This document shows, in pieces, positions 11,441-22,690 of a stretch of DNA of 64,000 nucleotides (the stretch's first letter is position 1; the number at the start of each line of letters is the position of its first letter). Location of the stretch: positions 8,135,901 through 8,199,900 of the forward strand of contig JAWZYU010000013.1 in the NCBI GenBank assembly GCA_038380435.1. The letters run 5' to 3'. Origin of the DNA: Ryuthela nishihirai. Taxonomy: Eukaryota > Arthropoda > Arachnida > Araneae > Heptathelidae. Both the position numbers and the translations under genes were made by a program. The notes beneath the pieces are model-generated. The model made no database searches. It was not told the DNA's origin and was given only the letters and a program-made list of their open reading frames with translations.

Positions 11441-12635
11441 GTGTTAACAAAAATTAGAGTAGAGGTACACAGTGTGTAATTAAAATTTTAGCTATTTAAT
11501 TCTCTATGACACTGTTAAATGTTTTTAAGCACTTCAACACATGGATTATGCTATCAAGTATCAATAATTATTAAGGTGAGGTTTACATATCATGACATAG
11601 AGGATAGTTATAGTATCCCCACCTACCAAATTCCAACTAGCTGTCGACAGAAAATATCCTTATTAACGTAAAACTGACCGAATTCTGCAACAGACATTGT
11701 CCCTCCCCACAGTGTGGCATTTGATCCTAAGGGGTTATAACATACACCTCGGAAATACCACGCCCCCCTAAACATTCTCCTCTCTCATCACTGATCCTCA
11801 TTTGCCACCTGCACTAATGCACACCCACCAAACCCTTAGAACACTTCCATAATGCCTCCTAAAATCAGTGATTACAGTACCCCTCCACACACACAAACTC
11901 CCAATAGCAATACCAATATGAAAACCATTATTCAGGCCCTCAATAACATAATTATCTTAACACCAAATTTCAGTTTACAAAATTTATTAATTCACTAAAA
12001 GTACCGCACTCATTATAATTATGAATTGCTAGCCATAAATAGTGAAGCTTCCCTCGACATACGCAGATCTTGGCGATTTCCCATAATCCCACACCCTCTC
12101 CCAACCTCTGTTACATGTAGATCACATTACGGCCACCCGCACATCCGCCAACCACTCCAATCCTCGGAGTTGAGCCACTGACATGTCAATTTATGACACT
12201 TTACCCCTCCCCCGCACTCAACAACCAACTGCCTCTCCTGCATTAAGTTCCTCACTTCCCACCTGATGAAGCGTCAATAGGAAGGGCGTGAAATGCGCGT
12301 CATGGTCACAAACTTTTTTAAGCACTCTATGCTATCAAAAGTATAAATGGTTATTTCATTCGCTAATGCGGGTAGACCATTGGCAGCCATCATCCTTATT
12401 TTAATCTTCACTGAGACATCACTTGCCGGCAAGAACGTCGAATTTTTCATTTCTCATTGAAAGCATCCCAAGAAGTTCCTATTACTATCCATCCTCTACA
12501 GCATGGAACATAAACCTCTCCTTAAAAATTATTGATACTTGATAGCATAGTCCATGTGTTGAAGTACTTAAAAACATTTAACAGTGTCATAGAGAATTAA
12601 ATAGCTTTAATTATAAGTGTTGTTTAGTTTTGGTC
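11435..12635. mobile_element. Noncoding element with long inverted repeats
   Basis: The stretch 11478-11625 reappears inverted at about 12470-12625, as roughly 150-bp arms sharing GCTATTTAATTCTCTATGAC and CTATCAAGTATCAATAAT. A third, partial direct copy of the arm lies near 12310-12355. The 0.85 kb between the arms is richer in C than its surroundings and includes CACCTGATGAAGCGTC with GAAATGCGCGTC, wording that resembles the terminal regions of Penelope-like elements. No ORF. Classification (PLE remnant or foldback DNA element) is open. Confidence 0.6.
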
Positions 12636-12699
12636 CAGCATATTGGATACCCTATGTAAAGTTAGCATTTTTTTACATTTAAACCTTAGTTTTCATTTG

Positions 12700-13175
12700 A
12701 GTAGATTTATTTTCGGAAATTGGCGATTTTTTTGGCCGATCGATAAGTACTGATTTTTTCAGAGTTATGCTATATTGTATGGCCAGCCTACAACTTGTTG
12801 CTGTGGATATTTGAACATCGCATTAGTCTATATGTTAATTTTCACTTCATTATTTATTACTTTTCCAGTACAACTTTGATCTAGTATCATTTTCGGAAAA
12901 TAAATGAGGTCTTGGATATGGAAGCAAATTAATTTCTGTAGATTTACTTCCGTTAATTAGTGATCTTTCGATCAGCCAATTTATCAATCTTTCTGAGTTA
13001 TGCTAGATCAGAGGCCAACTTAAAAATTGTTGCGGATATTTTATTTAACATCCCATTAGGTTATATGCAAATTTTATTTTATTAGTTCTTGTTTTTATGG
13101 TAAAAAAAAACTTTGAGCTTGTACTGTTTTCTGAAAACGAATGTCTTGGATACGGAAACAAAATAGACTTCCTTG
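12700..13175 (+). repeat. Two-unit tandem repeat, period about 233 bp
   Basis: GAGTTATGCTA occurs at 12762 and 12995, and TCTTGGATA at 12911 and 13144, both 233 bp apart. Units also share AACATC-CATTAG-TATATG. Diverged, so not a recent duplication. Confidence 0.8.
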
Positions 13176-14126
13176 CTATGGAAATTGGCTATCATTTGGG
13201 AGGGCAATTTTGGGAAGTGATGGTCCTTGATGCACAAACCTTTCTGCACTTAGCCAAGATAGCTAAACTTCAAAACCCAAAGAAAAAAATTCATAATGTT
13301 CAGCAAAAAAAGCAGCCAAGGAAGTTTTTTTTCTATTTCATAACCAGTTCAGAAAATCCCGTGAATCTGAGAAGTCCAAGTCATATTGCATAAAAATATT
13401 TGGCTGCATTTAAAATATACAATACTGAAAAGAATTATTAACACTTCCAGTGTCCAACCCATCTATATACATATGGAGAATCTGAATTGAGGGGCCAATG
13501 ACGTATGTAAAAGCATTTAGTACAACAAAAATATATCGATTTTTTAAAAATAAAAATTGCCATTGTAATTTTTTATATATATATATAACTTATAAAAATA
13601 TATAATTGAGGCTTCAAAAATAATATTTTGTTTTTTAATTTGATGCATATTTTACTAAATTACAATAAAAATAATTTTATAAAGTATCTGATTGCCATTT
13701 TTTAGAACTAAACGGTATTGCCAATTTGATTGTTAACTTTCCTATTTGCTGAAGCAATCTTCTGATTTAATCTCACAAGTTTGATTTGGGCTATTATCAA
13801 CAAATTTTTCCCCAAATTTTCGAAAATCTACTAAAAATTCACAAAAAAAATTGTTATTTTTAAAAACCATAGATTTTGGAAGTAATTACAAAATATGTAC
13901 TGCCATTTTCTTTTTCGTTTCACTCTCTTTTCTATCATAAACATATTCAGTATTCCCAAGCTATTTTTAACATTTTTTCCAGCATTCTATGCATCTTTCC
14001 CGCCTTCAAATCGAAACTGGAAGTAAACACATCCTTCTTAGAAATTCTGGTTGCACTTGCATTTAATTAGTTATACTTCGCTGAAGTAAAAAATACGCAA
14101 ATGGCTGATACATGATATCTCCATTG
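13176..14126 (+). repeat. Unclassified noncoding repeat, family X (longest copy)
   Basis: Includes the part shared with 3955-4215 and then the part shared with 11020-11440 and 2430-2990, suggesting a unit of about 0.9 kb. A 98-codon ORF at its start resembles no known protein and is interrupted in the 4 kb copy. Confidence 0.55.
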
Positions 14127-15968
14127 CCAAGATAATTAAACTGTGACACCTGCTCAAGACTGCAACCATTCAGATTAACGTAATCACAGTCTGCCTGACC
14201 AATTTTTATCACTTTAGTTTTCTCTTTGTTTATAACTAAACCTACTCTACTACCAGTTTCATCAACAGCTCGAATGAAAGAGTTCATCTCATCATCATTT
14301 GATAAAAGAGCTAAATCATCAGCATAATCTAAATCAGAAATTTTCGAATCTCCAGACAATTTAAGGCCAAAATCTTTCCCTTGAAGTGAATTTTGCATAA
14401 CATAATCAATAACCAAACTAAAGAGAAAAGGGGACAAAATGCACCCTTGTCTAACACCAGACATAATGCTAAACCAATTGCTACAAGCCTTACCAACTCT
14501 CACACACAACTCTGTGTTATTACAGAGAGCTTTCATTATATTAACTAACTTGTCTGGTATACCACATGATCTCGCAATCAACCATAAATTTAACCATCAA
14601 CCATATAATTATGACGATCAACAGAGTCGAAAGCCTTTTTGAAATCAACAAAGCAAGCAACCAAAGGTCTCTGTAAACATTTCTCAAGAATCTGCCTAAG
14701 AGAAAATATTTGATCTACACATCCCCTACCACTTCTGAATCCACATTGCTCATTACGCAAATGACTGTCAACCAGATTCTTAATTCTATTCAGCACAATC
14801 ATGGAAAGAACTTTCCCTGGAACAGAGAGTAGGCCGATACCCCTATAGTTATTACAAAAACTGCGATCACCCTTTTTGAAAATAGGGTTAATAATAGCTC
14901 TGGTAAAAACTTTAGGAACCATGCCTTTATCATAAAAGATATTCAAAATTTCAGTCATCCAAGTGGTAACCGAAACATTCCCAGCTCTAAGCATTTCTGT
15001 AGTAATTTCATCTACCCCTGGGGATTTATGAAGTTTAAGTTTAGAAATAGCCAAAATAACTTCAGATTGTGTTATGGGGCCAACATCAAAACCACCAATG
15101 CATCTATCATCATTGCGAACAATGGGAGTAGAATTAACCACATTATTTAGAACATCACTGAAATGCTCAGCCCACCTAATCATGACAGAATCCTCCCCTT
15201 CTATAACCTTACTTTGTTTATCCTTCAATCCTTGTATGCCTGTCCGTTTTCTACCACATAAAACATTAACTATCTGGTACAGCTCTCTGCTGTTGAGCTG
15301 CCTAACTGCTTCCTCAGCTTTGTCAGCCAAGCCATCAAGCCAAAGATTCTTATCAGCAGCTAACTGATCCTTGACACTTTTATTAAGCTCTCTGTAATGC
15401 TTTCTATTAGGACTAGTAGGGTATTGATTAAGGACATTCCTACAGTTCTTTCTTTCTGAAATAAGCTCAAGTGCCTTATCATTTAAATAATTCTGCCTCC
15501 TCTGCTCCTTTTTTCCTAAAAGAGTACTGTTAGTTTCCAAAAAAGCCTGTTTAAAATGGCCCCATTCTACCTCAACTTCAGCATTAAACAAACCATGACT
15601 GTCATAATGACTAAGTAACCTATCATGGTAAGCTTTGGCTATAACTGGGTCTTTCAGAGCTTCAGTATTAAAGGTAATTTTTTTAAATTTAGCACAACAC
15701 TGTTTAAGTTTAAGTTGCAAGACACTTTTAACAAGATAATGGTCAGATCCAATTTCACCTCCCCTCTATGACCTGGTATTCCTAACAGAACTAGCCCATT
15801 TGCTGTTAATTAATATATAATCAATCATATTCTTATGCAGCCCATCAGGTGAAACCCATGTGTACTTATGTATGTCGCGGTGTTTGTAATAAGTGTTAGT
15901 TATTCTGAAACCATTGAGTTTACTTACCTGTAGGAGACGTTGCCATTGCAGCTACCAATAACAAAAGG
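14127..15968 (-). mobile_element. RTE-like LINE copy, truncated at both ends
   Basis: Minus strand. Two ORFs cover the pre-RT region and RT (376 codons, 15720-14590: KSPGVDEITTEML, NPIFKKGDRSFCNNYRG, FVDFKKAFDSVDRH) and the RT palm (172 codons, 14581-14063: RQGCILSPFLFSLVIDYVM, LDYADDLALLSN). A short insertion near 14585 disrupts the junction. It lacks both the C-terminal RGRPRMRW part with the GAT tail and the endonuclease, ending abruptly inside coding sequence on both sides. The right end abuts a family Y piece. Confidence 0.9.
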
Positions 15969-15969
15969 G

Positions 15970-16045
15970 TTACAGAGCTTCAAATTTAGCTTCCACTGAT
16001 ATAACATGGACAGAGGTGATCATAATTCAGTTTACACTGTCAATA
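15970..16045 (+). repeat. Family Y repeat end
   Basis: AGAGCTTCAAATTTAGCTTC, then ATAACATGGACAGAGGTG and ATAATTCAGTTTACACTG, collinear with the end of family Y. From 16046 to 16490 only a possible tRNA-like box B (TGTTCAAATCCC, about 16345) is seen, too weak to call. Confidence 0.5.
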
Positions 16046-16490
16046 CCAGTTGTTTCTTATAAGTGATCTTTGTGCCCTCACACAGAGAAATGGATATACA
16101 TAAAACTCATCAGCATTAATATTAGTGGCAAGTATCAGCTTGAACATAACGGACATTGTGTGTATTCCAGGTAAACTACACATGGAAGCATCCAAACCTG
16201 AAGTGTGTGTGGCACACTTACATTATAATTTGATTATCAGAGTCTGTGGTTGATTGAACTTCTGAACTGTGGTGACACTATTTACCTCAGTGTCTCAGTT
16301 TTATCTAATTGGTTCACATTAATAATGATCTCTAGACCCCATGTTCAAATCCCACTGGTGTAACAAGGAGGAAATTTTTTTTATGTTTTATCTAAATTAA
16401 CCATTTTTATTTCTTATTACCAATATTACATCAATTTAAATGAGTATACTCAAAAAATAAAAAATAAAAAATATAAGTCTTTAAACTTAC

Positions 16491-16545
16491 CTTACACTGA
16501 GTGCTTTTAATTTGGCTTCTTTCTTTTCTTTATATGAAAGTTCAG
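16491..16545 (-). CDS. RBM19: RBM19 exon: lysine-rich linker
   Basis: A 55-nt exon after a TCTAG acceptor encodes (A)ELSYKEKKEAKLKALSV plus two bases (AG) before GTAAG. RBM19 proteins carry a short S-Y-K-K-K-K-E linker at this point between RRM3 and the SHNWNTLF block. Phase matches on both sides: one base received from exon 37572-37632, and two bases passed on, which with the C opening exon 7615-7711 make Ser. On its own the exon is too short to recognise confidently; the phase fit and the linker pattern together make it convincing. Confidence 0.83.
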
Positions 16546-16734
16546 CTAGAAAAGAATTTTCCCTTTCATTAGATTTCCAACAAAAAAAAAGCCTTTTTAA
16601 GAAAATTAAATCCACATTACCAGCAAAAAATTCCTTTCAAGTAGCTGCTTTCCAAAGGAGTCTGAAAGAAGAATTTCAATGCAAGTAATATATAGTTTCC
16701 TATGAAATTGCATGCCTCTCTTACAGATCAGCAG

Positions 16735-16945
16735 TCTCTCTCTGTGGCACTTTTCGTGCACAATAGGGCTAAATGCAAGGTCACAAGAACTCCAAGGATA
16801 TGTTGAGAATTTTCTCCACTTATCCCCACTCTGCTCCCACCCCACCCCCAAACAAGAGATCCCTTGGACAGCTGATAGTAGACAGATGGAAGTCTCCTGT
16901 CAAGGCCATTCAGCATGTATGTAAATGTATTTTTTCTCATTACTG
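16735..16945 (-). repeat. SINE family C fragment (core and 3' part)
   Basis: Plus-strand text GTGCACAATAGGGCTAAATG ... GGACAGCTGATAGTAGACAGATGG ... CTCCTGTCAAGGCCATTCAGCATGT matches the family C core in the same orientation as 3335-3735. The tRNA head is missing. From 16946 to 17409 nothing is recognised. Confidence 0.65.
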
Positions 16946-17409
16946 ATACATGTTAGATAAACTTTAACTTCTAATTTTAAATGCCGATTGTTTATTAATG
17001 ATGCTCATGATTAGGCCAGTTATGCCATATGGTCTGAGAGCTTTTCTTCAGCTCTAATGTAGCTACACATCTTCAGAGACAAATCTTAGGCAATTAAACA
17101 CGTTAGCTAACATTTTGGTGATTCTATAGCAACAATAAATTTTGGGATATATACAATCACATTTCACAGTATATATATATATAACTATTTTGACTCTGAA
17201 AGTAGTTAGAAGTGGTAAACTTTTCCACTTTCAATATATGTAATAAGTTAAGCTGAATATTCTTTTTAATATTGTCCAGATATTTCACTTCCATTACTCT
17301 GGACCACAGAGTTTAGGAGTAAGGCCTTGGGATCACCGTGTCCAACTTGCAGCCTTGCAATTCATTGTCGTTGACCGCAGCTGCCACTCCTTGTCGTTGA
17401 GCAGTCAAT

Positions 17410-18005
17410 CACACTGATGTCACCTGCTCCGGGCATCTGTTTCTTGTCAACTATGGTTACTACATGGTTTTCCCAACTCTTCTTCATAAAATGAAAAGTT
17501 CTTAGTTGAATTATTTGGATCATCCATAGTCAGCCACACAATTATAGGTGCAGTCCTTAAATGAAGTGATGACTGTTCACAAATGTGACTGTTATTGTGA
17601 CTTGATTACCTATATTATGCATGCACACCACTTGACTAAATGCTGGCATGTGGGTTGTTTGTCTATATGGGTGGGGCTATTTCATAGCATGGTGGTTCTC
17701 TGATTCTTGCAGGGTCAGTGGCTATGCTGCTGGAGTGAGTGGAACATCTATATTACAGATAATTTCTCAATTTTGGTAAATTTCTATGATTTCTCTGGTT
17801 AGGGTTTCTCTTTTAGTGGCAGGGGTGGCAATTAGATATCTTTGATCAAAAAGAGATTTGACCTTTCCTTCAAGTGCTAATTTGGTTAATCCTGTGCTGA
17901 GTTTTTGAATTCATAAATTTAATTTGTGTTTGTAGATTCACTGCTTTAGGGTACGAATTGTACATCCAATATATAGGGTTGGCATTTGATTTCCTGAAAT
18001 GGGTT
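17410..18005 (-). mobile_element. Penelope-like element, inverted 3'-end copy
   Basis: Reverse complement of this stretch matches 20690-21238 over its length: LYIGCTIRTLKQ (GIY-YIG start), then LALEGKVKSLFDQ, IEIYHNREI, SFTPAAWPLILQEAEN, and the following noncoding part with CCCCACCCATATA and TGTGAACAGTCATCACTTC. It carries stops and is not functional. It lies head-to-head with the plus-strand PLE beginning at about 18010. Confidence 0.75.
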
Positions 18006-18009
18006 TCAA

Positions 18010-19150
18010 TAAAAGAAAATAATAGCCATAAAAGAAATAACAAGCAACCAGGATTTCACAGTTCTATCAGCTGATAAGAGTAACCAAATAGTTTCATTGA
18101 ACTAAAGGGACTTTATTGAGAAAAATCGAGAAAGCTATTCAAGAATTAAGCATTAAGACATTGATTCAAGATCCCACACAATATCTAAAAAGCAAAGTTA
18201 ATGAAATTCAAAATAATCCTTTCATCCCTTATGGAATAAAAAAGGCTAGTCAATCACCTACCTCCTCACATATCCCACAAATATTTTTAAAAATCAAGAC
18301 TAATAAGGATTATCTCCTTTTATGCCCATTAGTATCTAAGTACTGCTCACCTACAATAAACCTAGAGAAAAGGTTGCAAAAATTCTTGATGAAATACTTC
18401 CCCCCTATAGAACACAGGGCAGGCTCAGCCACTGAAGTCATCCATTCACCAATTAAAGAATATCTCCATACTGAAATAAGCAAGGATATACTCTCTCAAT
18501 GTGGAATCATTATACCTGAACACCCCATTGGACACACCCTTAAATATCATAAAACAGAAGCTGAAAAATGACCCTGCATTATCAGACATTGAAGTTGAAG
18601 AAATCTGAAAAATTATTAAAATGGAGTTCAAAGCAAATTATTTCTCCTTCAACGAAATCATCTGCAAACAACTAAAATGAGCTTTTATGGGATCCCTAGA
18701 AGGTAGTATTGTTAGCAAAAGGTGAAATAAAATTATCCTATGTTAGCACTATATTGATCATGTCCTCTACACCTGGAATGCCAATGAAGCATCATTTTTA
18801 AAGTTCCTTAAGAACATCAATGGATGCTACCCTACTATAAAGTTCAAGAAAGAACAGGAGCTCGACCACTGCATAGCATTTCCAGACATTCTTATCATGT
18901 GAGAACCCAACAGTACATTGAAAACCGGTGTTTACAGAAAACCTACATTCATCCCAACCTTCATTCCAATGGATTCATATTGTCTACAAACATACAAACT
19001 GGCAGCTTTTCAATCGCATTTAATTGGGCATAAAATATATTTGATGTCAGAAACCCTAAAAAGCAGAGATCAACTACATTTTCCATAAAGAGAGTGAAAT
19101 AAGATACACTAACAGGATTATCAATAAAGTTTAAAGGAACACCAGAAATT
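18010..19150 (+). mobile_element. Penelope-like element, plus strand, RT part
   Basis: Degraded PLE reverse transcriptase. Codons 18116-18571 include LVSKYCSPTINLEKRL and SATEVIHSPIKEYLH (fingers region). Further on are W-N-A-N-E-A-S-F-L-K-F-L-K-N-I-N, Y-P-T-I-K-F-K-K-E-Q-E and VYRKPTFIPTFIPMDS. The YVDD box reads HYIDH after decay, so it is inactive. The element is interrupted by a minus-strand PLE and resumes at about 20585. Confidence 0.78.
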
Positions 19151-19480
19151 AAAAATAACTTAAAATTCTCTGTCATTGAGCAATAAAATTTTGAAGTTTA
19201 TCCTTCAAACTATTTGCATCAAGTTTTTAGGAGAAAACTCAAAAGCTTTTCGGAGCAAAGACAGCACTCCATCTTCAGTGAAGCGATGCTATGTAGTGAA
19301 GTTAGGTTTGTTTAGACAAAGAGCTTCTTTCCACATGTCATGAAGGGCGATTCCAGTGTCTCCGGTTGCAGGTGGGGATGGACGAGGTCATTATTTCAAT
19401 AGCCTCATGGACTATGGTTCCGTAAAAGGTGGACACATGTACAAGCAATGTGGCGTGCTCCCAGTCTATTGTTGCGTGTG

Positions 19481-19687
19481 TTATACTGCTAGCTTGGCGG
19501 TGGATGTCATTAGCTTCTTTTGGCTGACATCAGTTTGGTGCTCTGCGAACCTCTCTTGTAAATAGCATATGATTTTGCCGATGTAGTAAACAATGGAATT
19601 ATCTGGAAAATGTAGGGGAAATTGGTATATGCCTGATTTTTGAAGTAGGTTAAATTTGTCCCTGTCCCTTTTGATTAATTTCTTCAA
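19481..19687 (-). pseudogene. Penelope-like GIY-YIG endonuclease fragment
   Basis: Continues the RT in another frame: KKLIKRDRDKFNL, then SGIYQFPLHF (GIY), VYYIGKII (YIG) and a conserved R-F-A-E-H. GIY-YIG nucleases nick target DNA for PLE insertion. Residues after AEHQTD decay quickly, with stops. The expected Arg of the family is present in LQERFAEH. Confidence 0.8.
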
Positions 19688-20565
19688 ATTTGGAGCTGGG
19701 CTGAAAACAATTTTGATATTTTAGGCTCTGAGTAACTTGCGGACTGATTTTCATGGAACAGGAACATAAGAAATAAGTCCAGTAAAGGTTCAGGGTCGGT
19801 GATTGGGAGGAGAGTCGAATCTCTTTTGTTTTTGTTTCTATATTTACTGATTATTTTGTCTATTGTTGTTGAGTTGTAGCCATGGGAAGCAGCAATGGAA
19901 TGGATGTTTTGAATTTCTTTTTCAAGCAGCTGCTTGTTTGAAGACATGGCAAACGTCCTATGTGTGAGGGAACAGAAGACTGCAAGTTTGTACACCCGTG
20001 GTGTGCATGAGTCCATACGTATGACGGATGGGACGTAGGTAGGCTTTTGATATACTGACATCATTAAGGCTCCTGTATCATCTTTTAGGATGAAAACATC
20101 TAAATAGGGGATGGCACTGCTATTTTCCTCCTCCTTTGTAAAGCATATTGTAGGATATATATTGTTGGCAGAGTCAATGAGACTGTTTAATTGCTCATAG
20201 CTGCCATTCCAAATAAAAAATATATCATCAACATAGCGACACCAGAAGAAGGGTAAAATTGCTGCTGAGTTGAATAAATTTGTTTCAAGATCTTGAAGGA
20301 CAATCTCGGATAGGATGTCAGAAAGGGGTGAGCCCATGGGGGCCCCTGAGTCCTGCCTGTAAATTTGGTTGCCGAACTGGAAATAGTTGTTTTCGGTGAT
20401 GAGTTTTAGATCCTCATGAATGTCATTGATTTTGGGAAGGGAAAATTTTTGCATTTCAATAATTTTTGTCTGAAACAACATGCTAGCAGAACGTAAGAGT
20501 GAGTCCAAATTCACAACACTAAAATACTCACAAAATTTCTTCTTCCCTATAAGAAACTTTGGCAA
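19684..20565 (-). pseudogene. Penelope-like reverse transcriptase ORF
   Basis: 293 codons. Motifs in order: SLPKINDIHEDLKLI, DSGAPMGSPLSDILSEI (RT motif 4 region), WCRYVDDIFFIWNG (YVDD catalytic box at about residue 110), SSAIPYLDVFIL, VYQKPTYVPSVIRMDS and YKLAVFCSLTHR. This is the order found in Penelope-like RTs, which copy RNA into DNA for retrotransposition. The N-terminal part with the first catalytic aspartate (motif A) is missing and the ORF stops in a frame different from the endonuclease, so the element is 5'-truncated and frameshifted near 19700. Confidence 0.85.
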
Positions 20566-20584
20566 AAAATCTCAAGTAAACATT

Positions 20585-21238
20585 CCTTGCAGATTCTAAT
20601 AAAACATATTAATAATGATTAAATCAGATTATGATCCTACACCACATATAGAAAGAAACAGCATATATGACATCCCTTTCAAACCTCTTTCAGGAAATCT
20701 AACCCCATTCCTATATATTGGGTGTACAATTCGGACCCTAAAACAAAAATTCTATGAACGCAAATTATATGTATGAAAACTCAGCACAGGATTATCCAAA
20801 TTAGCACTAGAAGGAAAGGTCAAATCTCTTTTTGATCAAGCATATCTAATTGCTACCCTCACCACTAAAGGTCAAACCTTAACCAGGGAAATCATAGAAA
20901 TTTACCACAATCGAGAAATTGTTTGTAATATAGATGTTTCATTCACTCCAGCAGCATGGCCACTGATCCTGCAAGAAGCAGAGAACCACCACATTATAAA
21001 ATAGCCCCACCCATATAAACAAAGAGCTCACATGACAGAACCAAGCAAAGTGGTGCACAATAACAGCCACATCTGTGAACAGTCATCACTTCCTTTAAGG
21101 ACTGCGCCTATAGTTATGTAGCTGACTATAGAAGATCCAAAGAACACAATCAAGAACTTTTTATTTCATGAAAAAAAAAAGTGTGGAAAACCATGTAGCA
21201 ACCATAGGTTGACAAGAGACAGATGCCCATAGGAGATA
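20585..21238 (+). mobile_element. Penelope-like element, plus strand, endonuclease part and 3' end
   Basis: Second half of the interrupted PLE: PFLYIGCTIRTLKQKFYERK (GIY-YIG core), LALEGKVKSLFDQAYLIATL, FTPAAWPLILQEAENHHIIK and a stop, then noncoding sequence to ATAGGTTGACAAGAGACAG. Nearly the whole of 20690-21238 is repeated inverted at 17410-18005. Confidence 0.78.
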
Positions 21239-21239
21239 A

Positions 21240-21330
21240 CAGCAGATTGACAGCTTGCTCAACTGAACTTGTGACTTGAACCTGGGCACATCAGATTACG
21301 AGCTTGACATACTAGATGATCCGCAAGATT
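21240..21330 (-). repeat. SINE family C tRNA-like head
   Basis: Minus strand: ATCTAGTATGTCAAGCTCGTAATCTGATG and box B GGTTCAAGTCAC, as in the head of 3335-3735. No core follows. From 21331 to 22139 I recognise nothing. Confidence 0.5.
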
Positions 21331-22139
21331 GGTTCTCAAGGTATCGATTAGTGAACTGTTAGTATGGAAAAGATGTGGAATAATTCCATATTTCAGATAT
21401 TTGTTGAGCAAGTGGGTGACAGACTGATTGGCTGACCTGAACAATAGAAGAAAAATAACAGAAGGGTGATGAAGGCTGTGACATTGAAGGAATTAGGGCT
21501 TAGAATCATTAGCAAGCAGCAGAAATGCCATCTAGGATTCTACCTCTTCAAACCAAGGGAGACATTCCAGGCTTGCTTGTGAGCTCAGTGCAACAATCAG
21601 AGGAAATTTATGACTCCAACTGATCATTTCCAGACAAAACAGAGGGCAAATTCCACAGTTAAATTCTTTTACAGATTTGAAGGTCATATATTGTTTCAAA
21701 ATGTGTGTCTATTCAACTAACTATATCAGCTCTAGCCAACTAAACGTTAATTGTATTACTTAGAATCGGAAACCAGAGTGGAGGAAATAATATAGATTAG
21801 AGATCTTCCCTGACCTGTGGGTCATGGTTGACATTGTAACTTGAATGGATCTCATGCATGTCTATTTGTTATCTAGGTTGGGCTATTGGGTTGATAGAGA
21901 TTAAAACTTTTCTTTCACTAGAGTTAAGGCACTTTTAATTATAATAAATTATGCCCTTTATGTTCCCTTCTGTTATATTACTTATCTTCCTATTGCATTT
22001 CATCTGCCATTTGTTGGTCGTTGTCAGTTTTGTTTCATCGTAACTTCATAACCTGACAGCTGATCACAAAAAGTATGTATTTGGATTGTTTTACATCTGA
22101 GTTACATGAAAATGTCACTCAGAGGTTATAAGTCAATTA

Positions 22140-22690
22140 TTAATGAATGATATTTACATAATGATTGTTAGCTATAAATAATTAGCTATTACGTTAACAT
22201 TTATTAATATCAAAAATGTATGGTTCTAGTGACTTGGCTGCAGTATGTCATTGCTTCCTGTGCCGCATGACAAGCTACAACTACCGGCGACCCAAGTGCT
22301 TTCAAAACACAGTTGCAATAACATTTGTTATTCCTGATGTTTTGCAATACTAAACTTTTCAAATATATTGATTGATCTTTTATTAATTAGGGGATGATGC
22401 CTACTTAGTGAATATTAATGATTAGCGATTAAGTCAATTTTCATTAATATCAAAAATTCTTCAAGTTCCATGGGATGCAGTTCAGTTAGTTGCGGCAAGC
22501 ATCATTTCCATGCTGCATACAAAGTGTGCCACTACCGATGATCCAATCACTGGATAAAGAGACACAATAATTGCTGCTTTTCTCTCTATATCGTTAATGT
22601 TAGCTTTCGCAATATATCTATTGTTAATCATTGGATGATGCCTACTATATATTGTTGATTATTAGCGATTAAGTTAAATTTCATTAATAT
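22140..22690 (+). repeat. Tandem repeat, period 240 bp
   Basis: TTAATATCAAAAA-like words occur at 22204, 22444 and 22684, exactly 240 bp apart. Also repeated are GGATGATGCCTACT and ATTAGCGATTAAGT. There are a little over two units, well diverged. A related single unit may lie at 62940-63060. From 22691 to 22951 nothing is recognised. Confidence 0.82.

Larger units (their letters stand above)
19190..20580 (-). mobile_element. Penelope-like element, minus strand, inserted in the plus-strand PLE
   Basis: Carries an RT ORF (20565-19684) followed by a GIY-YIG endonuclease (about 19690-19480) and a decayed tail down to about 19190. The RT is distinct in sequence from the surrounding plus-strand PLE, so this is a second family rather than an inverted duplicate. 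Removing it brings the RT half and the endonuclease half of the plus-strand PLE together. Confidence 0.8.

Noticed and set aside
12262..12300. Possible hammerhead ribozyme core (CTGATGA ... GAAA), which would suit a Penelope-type element
   Set aside because: The bases between the two core words do not pair into a stem II, and no matching stems I and III were found by eye.
13097..13393. 98-codon ORF beginning MVKKNFELVLF as a possible host gene
   Set aside because: It lies across a tandem repeat and repeat family X, its counterpart near 4 kb is interrupted, and no domain is recognisable.
22140..22690. CRISPR-like array from regular repeats
   Set aside because: The units are 240 bp, diverged and without spacer structure, in a eukaryotic genome.
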